Shown here piece after piece: positions 7,291-9,906 of a stretch of 9,906 bases of DNA. Within the stretch, counting starts at the first letter, position 1; each line of letters begins with the position of its first letter. The position numbers were made by a program, and so were the translations under genes. The notes beneath the pieces were generated by a model. That model saw only the letters and a program-made list of their open reading frames with translations. It was not told the DNA's origin and did not search any database. Source of the DNA: an uncultured Lachnospiraceae bacterium (GTDB lineage Bacteria; Bacillota_A; Clostridia; Lachnospirales; Lachnospiraceae); the NCBI GenBank assembly GCA_947177885.1, contig CAMWWF010000085.1, positions 1 through 9,906 of the forward strand. Reading direction: 5' to 3'.

Positions 7291-7335
7291 ATGTTTTTGA
7301 GGCAGTTTTATGGTACACGAAAAATGTTATATTAA
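7291..7335 (+). CDS. Possible 14-residue peptide ORF with ideal ribosome site
   Basis: ATG at 7291 opens a 14-codon frame encoding MFLRQFYGTRKMLY and ending with TAA. It is preceded by TGGAGGT (7281-7287), a strong Shine-Dalgarno with GGAGG ending four bases before the ATG. The peptide is basic, with three positively charged residues, and has no recognisable homology. It ends 15 bases before the recA -35, so it would be translated only from an upstream promoter such as 7111-7139. The frame is open further upstream (ATG at 7234, ATG at 7273) without ribosome sites. It may be a leader peptide or chance. Confidence 0.25.
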   Translation: MFLRQFYGTRKMLY

Positions 7336-7350
7336 AAATGTAATAAGTGA

Positions 7351-7379
7351 TTGACAAATACGAACAAATGTTTTAATCT
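7351..7379 (+). promoter_or_regulatory. recA promoter
   Basis: A consensus -35 TTGACA (7351-7356) stands 17 bases before TAATCT (7374-7379), which keeps the three most conserved -10 bases (T1, A2, T6). TTTAAT at 7372-7377 is a better hexamer but leaves a 15-base spacer. A LexA box fills the spacer. The transcription start is expected near 7386, about 40 bases before the recA ATG. Confidence 0.8.
7361..7374 (+). promoter_or_regulatory. LexA (SOS) box 1 of recA
   Basis: CGAACAAATGTTTT matches the Gram-positive LexA/DinR consensus CGAACRNRYGTTYG at 13 of 14 positions, missing only the last G. It lies between the -35 and -10 of the recA promoter, the expected place for a repressor that blocks RNA polymerase. 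Confidence 0.88.
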
Positions 7380-7389
7380 ATAGAAAGAC

Positions 7390-7403
7390 AGAACGTTTGT
7401 TCC
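7390..7403 (+). promoter_or_regulatory. LexA (SOS) box 2 of recA
   Basis: AGAACGTTTGTTCC contains a perfect GAAC-N4-GTTC core (7391-7402) and matches the 14-base consensus at 11 positions. It lies just after the expected transcription start. Its centre is 29 bases from that of box 1, just under three helical turns. Two boxes at one recA promoter suggest tighter or cooperative repression. Confidence 0.75.
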
Positions 7404-7424
7404 TGAGAAGAAGGAGAAATCAAA

Positions 7425-8537
7425 ATGGAAAAAGATGAAAGACTGAAAGCGTTAGATGCGGCCATCAGCCAGATCGAGAAACAGTACGGCAAGGGAGCAG
7501 TCATGAAGCTGGGCGATCCTGCTAACCAGATGAACGTCGAGACCATACCTACCGGCTCCCTGAGCCTGGATATAGCCCTGGGACTGGGCGGCATTCCCAA
7601 GGGAAGGATTGTTGAGATATACGGACCGGAATCCAGCGGTAAGACTACGGTGACTCTGCATATGATCGCGGAGGTACAGAAGTGCGGCGGTATCGCGGGC
7701 TTTATCGATGCGGAGCATGCGCTGGATCCCGTGTATGCGAAGAATATAGGGGTTGATATAGACAATCTCTATATCTCCCAGCCGGATAACGGCGAACAGG
7801 CACTGGAGATCACGGAGACCATGGTCCGCTCCGGAGCCATCGATATCGTGGTTGTGGACTCTGTGGCGGCGCTGGTCCCCAAGGCGGAGATTGACGGTGA
7901 TATGGGAGACTCCCATGTGGGACTCCAGGCCCGTCTGATGTCTCAGGCGCTGCGTAAGCTGACCGCCGTGATCAGCAAGTCCAACTGTACGGTGGTATTC
8001 ATTAACCAGTTGCGTGAGAAGGTGGGGGTTATGTTTGGTAATCCTGAAACAACCACCGGAGGCCGCGCGCTGAAGTTCTATTCCTCCGTGCGTATGGATG
8101 TGCGCCGTATCGAGTCTTTGAAGCAGGGCGGTGAGGTGATCGGCAATCGTACCCGTGTCAAAGTGGTAAAGAACAAGATCGCGCCTCCCTTTAAAGAGGC
8201 GGAGTTCGATATCATGTTCGGTGAAGGTATCTCCAAAGAGGGAGACATACTGGATCTTGCAGCCCAGATAGATGTGATCGTCAAGTCCGGTGCATGGTAT
8301 GCCTATGATGGAAATAAGATCGGTCAGGGACGTGAGAATGCCAAACAGTTTTTGCGTGATAATCCTGAGATCTGCGCAGCAGTCAGTCAGAAGGTGCGTG
8401 CCCATTACGGATTCGGCGGGGAAGCGAAGGCGGAAAGCGATACGCTGAAACCGGATACCGCAAAAGGCAAGGGCAAAGAGAGCAAAGAAAAGAAAGCCGC
8501 AGCAAAGGCGGAGGCGGAACCCGCGGCGGAAGCATAG
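7425..8537 (+). CDS. recA: RecA recombinase
   Basis: RecA forms ATP-dependent filaments on single-stranded DNA, drives strand exchange and triggers LexA self-cleavage. The 370-residue protein has the Walker A motif GPESSGKT at residues 67-74, the catalytic Glu97 (DAEHA), Walker B IVVVD at 141-145 and the L2 DNA-binding loop [10 protein letters not shown] at 204-213. The core is complete. Residues 333-370 form a low-complexity tail rich in Lys, Ala and Glu (9 Lys, 9 acidic), roughly neutral, unlike the strongly acidic E. coli tail. ATG 7425 is preceded by AAGGAG (7411-7416) with eight bases of spacing. Expression is likely under LexA control through two boxes. recX follows after 33 bases with no terminator between, so the two probably form one SOS unit. 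Confidence 0.99.
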   Translation: MEKDERLKALDAAISQIEKQYGKGAVMKLGDPANQMNVETIPTGSLSLDIALGLGGIPKGRIVEIYGPESSGKTTVTLHMIAEVQKCGGIAGFIDAEHALDPVYAKNIGVDIDNLYISQPDNGEQALEITETMVRSGAIDIVVVDSVAALVPKAEIDGDMGDSHVGLQARLMSQALRKLTAVISKSNCTVVFINQLREKVGVMFGNPETTTGGRALKFYSSVRMDVRRIESLKQGGEVIGNRTRVKVVKNKIAPPFKEAEFDIMFGEGISKEGDILDLAAQIDVIVKSGAWYAYDGNKIGQGRENAKQFLRDNPEICAAVSQKVRAHYGFGGEAKAESDTLKPDTAKGKGKESKEKKAAAKAEAEPAAEA

Positions 8538-8570
8538 ACCTTCTTATGGAGCGGGTGAAGGGGAGTCGGC

Positions 8571-9197
8571 ATGAGAGTGACGGGATTAGAGGAATTATCC
8601 AAGTCTCGCAGTAAGGTGTTTATAGAGCAGGAGTTCGCCTTTGTATTGTATAAGGGCGAACTTCGTTCATACCATATATGCGAGGATGCGGAGATTTCAC
8701 AGGAAGATTATGACGAGATCATGGGCAGAATACTGCCCAAACGGGCGAAGCTTCGGGCCATGAATCTGTTAAAGAGCCGCGAATATACGACAAAACAGCT
8801 GCATGATAAATTAAAGGAAGGCTGCTATCCGGAGAATATTATAGAACAGGCCCTGGATTACGTTGCCGGTTACCACTACACAGACGATCTCAGATACGCC
8901 GAGACCTATATTTCCGATCATGAGGAGACCAGGAGCAGGCGACGGATCGAACAGGATCTTATGGGAAAAGGGATCGATAAGTCTACACTGGAAAAGGCGT
9001 GGCGGCAGTGGGAACAAAAGGGAGGCATCCAGGACGAGGAGGCAATGATAAGACGACTTTTGGATAAGCGTCATTACGACCCGGAGACGGCAGATTATAA
9101 GGAACGGCAGAAAACATACGGCTTTTTGATGCGTAAGGGCTTTTCACAGGATATCATTTGCAGAGTGCTCCGGGCTGACGATTTCCGGTTCTCCTGA
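8571..9197 (+). CDS. recX: RecX regulatory protein, modulator of RecA
   Basis: RecX binds RecA filaments and usually inhibits or remodels them. The 208-residue protein shows the tandem three-helix arrangement of the family. After a variable ~60-residue N-terminal part comes AMNLLKSREYTTKQLHDKL (about 64-82), then YTDDLRYAETYI (about 103-114), RRRIEQDLMGKGI and finally a third repeat ending KTYGFLMRKGFSQDIICRVL. ATG 8571 has AAGGGGAG (8558-8565) with five bases of spacing. Its place 33 bases after recA is the common arrangement and implies shared SOS induction. The gene is followed by a 468-base non-coding stretch that begins with tandem repeats three bases after the stop. Confidence 0.93.
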   Translation: MRVTGLEELSKSRSKVFIEQEFAFVLYKGELRSYHICEDAEISQEDYDEIMGRILPKRAKLRAMNLLKSREYTTKQLHDKLKEGCYPENIIEQALDYVAGYHYTDDLRYAETYISDHEETRSRRRIEQDLMGKGIDKSTLEKAWRQWEQKGGIQDEEAMIRRLLDKRHYDPETADYKERQKTYGFLMRKGFSQDIICRVLRADDFRFS

Positions 9198-9200
9198 ACG

Positions 9201-9298
9201 GTGTGTCTGTGATTGTATGTTTGCGATGGTATGCCTGCGATGGTCAGTCTGTGATTGCATACCTGCGATTGTATGTCTGCGAGTACCCTTTTGCGATG
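9201..9298 (+). repeat. Degenerate 14-bp tandem repeat, seven units in register
   Basis: Seven consecutive 14-base units start at 9201, 9215, 9229, 9243, 9257, 9271 and 9285, with consensus near GTATGTCTGCGATK and core TGCGAT. The last unit is the most diverged. After a 22-base CTGT-rich interruption (9299-9320) related units resume at 9321-9333 and 9334-9347; GTATGTCTGCGA is identical at 9271-9282 and 9334-9345. The period is not a multiple of three, so a sense protein repeat is unlikely. GTATGC (9229-9234) can pair with GCATAC (9257-9262), but most units are direct repeats with no fold. The top strand is rich in G and T and poor in A and C. No known family is recognised. Confidence 0.8.
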
Positions 9299-9320
9299 AT
9301 CTGTGTCTGTCTGTTTATTG

Positions 9321-9368
9321 GCTGTTTGCAATAGTATGTCTGCGATAGCCTGTCTTTGCCTGTCTGCG
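9321..9368 (+). repeat. Outlying copies of the 14-bp repeat
   Basis: GCTGTTTGCAATA (9321-9333, one base short) and GTATGTCTGCGATA (9334-9347) are clear relatives of the main array. TGTCTTTGCC and TGTCTGCG (9351-9368) look like decayed remnants. This extends the repetitive zone up to the start of the strong hairpin at 9367. Confidence 0.55.
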
Positions 9369-9395
9369 TGCGCTGCTGCCGGATAGCAGTGCACG
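9367..9395 (+). terminator. 11-bp hairpin without T-run, possible recX transcript end
   Basis: CGTGCGCTGCT (9367-9377) pairs with AGCAGTGCACG (9385-9395) through 11 pairs, one of them G-U, around the 7-base loop GCCGGAT. It is the most stable small fold in the recX-rny gap and lies upstream of the rny promoter, where the recA-recX transcript should end. No T-run follows, so classical intrinsic termination is doubtful. It might act as a 3' stabilising stem or with Rho. Confidence 0.4.
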
Positions 9396-9497
9396 GATCG
9401 TAAGCGGCAGGGAACTTGAGAGCCGCATGTTTTACCCTTTATTTCGTTCACGGCAGCGGGATTACATCTTTTTATGAAATGGAATCGCGAGTTGTAC

Positions 9498-9526
9498 TTG
9501 ACATAATACAAATAAAAGTTTAAAAT
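9498..9526 (+). promoter_or_regulatory. Strong sigma-A type promoter for rny
   Basis: A perfect TTGACA (9498-9503) is followed after exactly 17 bases by TAAAAT (9521-9526), a 5/6 match to TATAAT, in an A+T-rich spacer. The expected start is near 9533, giving a leader of about 130 bases before the rny ATG. No operator-like palindrome overlaps it. Confidence 0.85.
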
Positions 9527-9548
9527 TTAAGTGTTGTGAATTGCTTGT

Positions 9549-9620
9549 TAGAATGTTTTCAGTCCTTTTGGACAAGTACATACATTCTATGAAAGATCAC
9601 AGGCTGCCCGACAGCGTGTG
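9549..9620 (+). promoter_or_regulatory. Folded 5' leader of rny
   Basis: The leader can form an 8-bp stem TAGAATGT (9549-9556)/ACATTCTA (9582-9589) enclosing a small hairpin GTCC-TTTT-GGAC (9562-9573). A second hairpin follows: CACA (9598-9601)/TGTG (9617-9620) continuing, after one mismatch, as GCTG (9603-9606)/CAGC (9612-9615). An alternative pairing CTTGT (9544-9548)/ACAAG (9572-9576) would disrupt the first fold. No known riboswitch class is recognised. Confidence 0.4.
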
Positions 9621-9646
9621 GTCGAAGTGTACAATGAAAATGAAAT

Positions 9647-9660
9647 AAGGAGGTGCTCCT
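9647..9660 (+). promoter_or_regulatory. rny ribosome-binding site able to self-pair
   Basis: AAGGAGGT (9647-9654) is a near-perfect Shine-Dalgarno. Its AGGAG (9648-9652) can pair with CTCCT (9656-9660) across a 3-base loop. The site ends about 12 bases before the ATG, longer than the usual 5-9, which the hairpin could explain or bridge. Confidence 0.55.
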
Positions 9661-9665
9661 GCAAG

Positions 9666-9906
9666 ATGCTTATCTATGTGATCATTGCATTGGTCAGCAT
9701 CCTTGTGACAGCTGTTGCTACCACGTTTATCGTATCCGCTTATCAGAAGAAAGTGGCTGCGTCTACAGTGGGTAATGCGCAGGAGAAAGCAAGGGAGATT
9801 ATTGATGAAGCCCTGAAAACTGCGGAGACAAAAAAGCGCGAATCATTACTTGAAGTCAAGGAAGAGTCCATTCGTACCAAGAATGAACTGGACAAGGAGA
9901 TCAAGG
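9666..9906 (+). CDS. rny: Ribonuclease Y, N-terminal part, cut by the window edge
   Basis: RNase Y is the membrane-anchored endoribonuclease that starts mRNA decay in many Firmicutes. Only the first 80 codons are visible; the full protein is usually ~510-520 residues, with KH and HD domains beyond the edge. Residues ~2-25 form one hydrophobic N-terminal anchor (LIYVIIALVSILVTAVATTF). From ~27 a charged helical region begins, with NAQEKAREIIDEALKTAETK and KKRESLLEVKEES, matching the RNase Y coiled coil. The ATG at 9666 follows an AAGGAGGT site and gives the expected short cytoplasmic start before the anchor. It has its own strong promoter and a folded leader. The position after recA-recX matches the recA-rny neighbourhood in Bacillus. 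Identification rests on the N-terminal region and context only. Confidence 0.87.
   Translation, partial: MLIYVIIALVSILVTAVATTFIVSAYQKKVAASTVGNAQEKAREIIDEALKTAETKKRESLLEVKEESIRTKNELDKEIK

Noticed and set aside
7072..7335. 87-codon + strand frame after the glycosyltransferase
   Set aside because: It starts inside the glycosyltransferase gene, crosses the AT-rich promoter zone and the stems, and has unnatural composition. Only the last 14 codons have a ribosome site and are listed separately.
7143..7335. 6S RNA or a known riboswitch upstream of recA
   Set aside because: The ends are not complementary as 6S requires, and no recognised aptamer motif is present.
7452..8405. Minus-strand 317-codon frame opposite recA
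   Set aside because: It is antisense to a confidently identified recA gene and shows no recognisable domain; long shadow frames are common opposite GC-rich genes.
8657..8668. LexA-like CGAACTTCGTTC inside recX
   Set aside because: Only three bases separate the half sites instead of four, and it lies within coding sequence far from a promoter.
9201..9347. CRISPR array
   Set aside because: The units are contiguous 14-mers without unique spacers, and no cas gene is present.
9095..9511. Minus-strand 138-codon frame with a 14-residue internal repeat
   Set aside because: It is the reverse reading of the 14-bp array (three periods of 14 bases equal 14 codons), overlaps the recX 3' end antisense and shows no ribosome site or known domain.

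Overview
The window is a run of housekeeping genes, all on the + strand, from a Gram-positive anaerobe. Gene content, gene order and strong AGGAGG-type ribosome sites point to Clostridia, probably Lachnospiraceae. This placement is an inference from protein character and synteny, not from a database search. The order yicC-remA-gmk-rpoZ, then rimO-pgsA-cinA, then recA-recX, then rny resembles the arrangement around the same genes in Bacillus and other Firmicutes.

Layout. 2-790 is yicC (its start lies left of the window). 879-2064 holds remA, gmk and rpoZ, closing with a modest terminator-like hairpin at 2073-2098. 2181-5421 holds rimO, pgsA and cinA in close order (S12 methylthiolation, phosphatidylglycerolphosphate synthesis, and damaged-nucleotide/NMN handling). 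5436-7085 is a GT-C type integral-membrane glycosyltransferase placed between cinA and recA, where many Firmicutes have nothing. 7086-7424 is a 339-base gap with a candidate extended -10 promoter, a folded GC-rich segment, a tiny ORF with an ideal Shine-Dalgarno, and the recA promoter with two LexA boxes. 7425-9197 is recA-recX. 9198-9665 is a 468-base gap with a degenerate 14-bp tandem repeat, an 11-bp hairpin, a near-consensus sigma-A promoter and a folded leader. 9666 to the right edge is the start of rny (RNase Y).

How the genes fit together. The first block couples RNA turnover (YicC), a biofilm/matrix DNA-binding regulator (RemA), GMP phosphorylation (Gmk) and RNA polymerase assembly (omega). 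The recA-recX pair is an SOS unit: LexA boxes sit at the recA promoter and RecX modulates RecA filaments. rny has its own promoter and a leader whose Shine-Dalgarno can pair with the bases directly after it.

I see no CRISPR array, transposase, tRNA, rRNA or phage gene. The coding genes are ordinary. The unexplained material is in the two long gaps flanking recA-recX: the folded segment at 7111-7231 and the 14-bp repeat array at 9201-9298. I did not find a clear undescribed multi-gene system.
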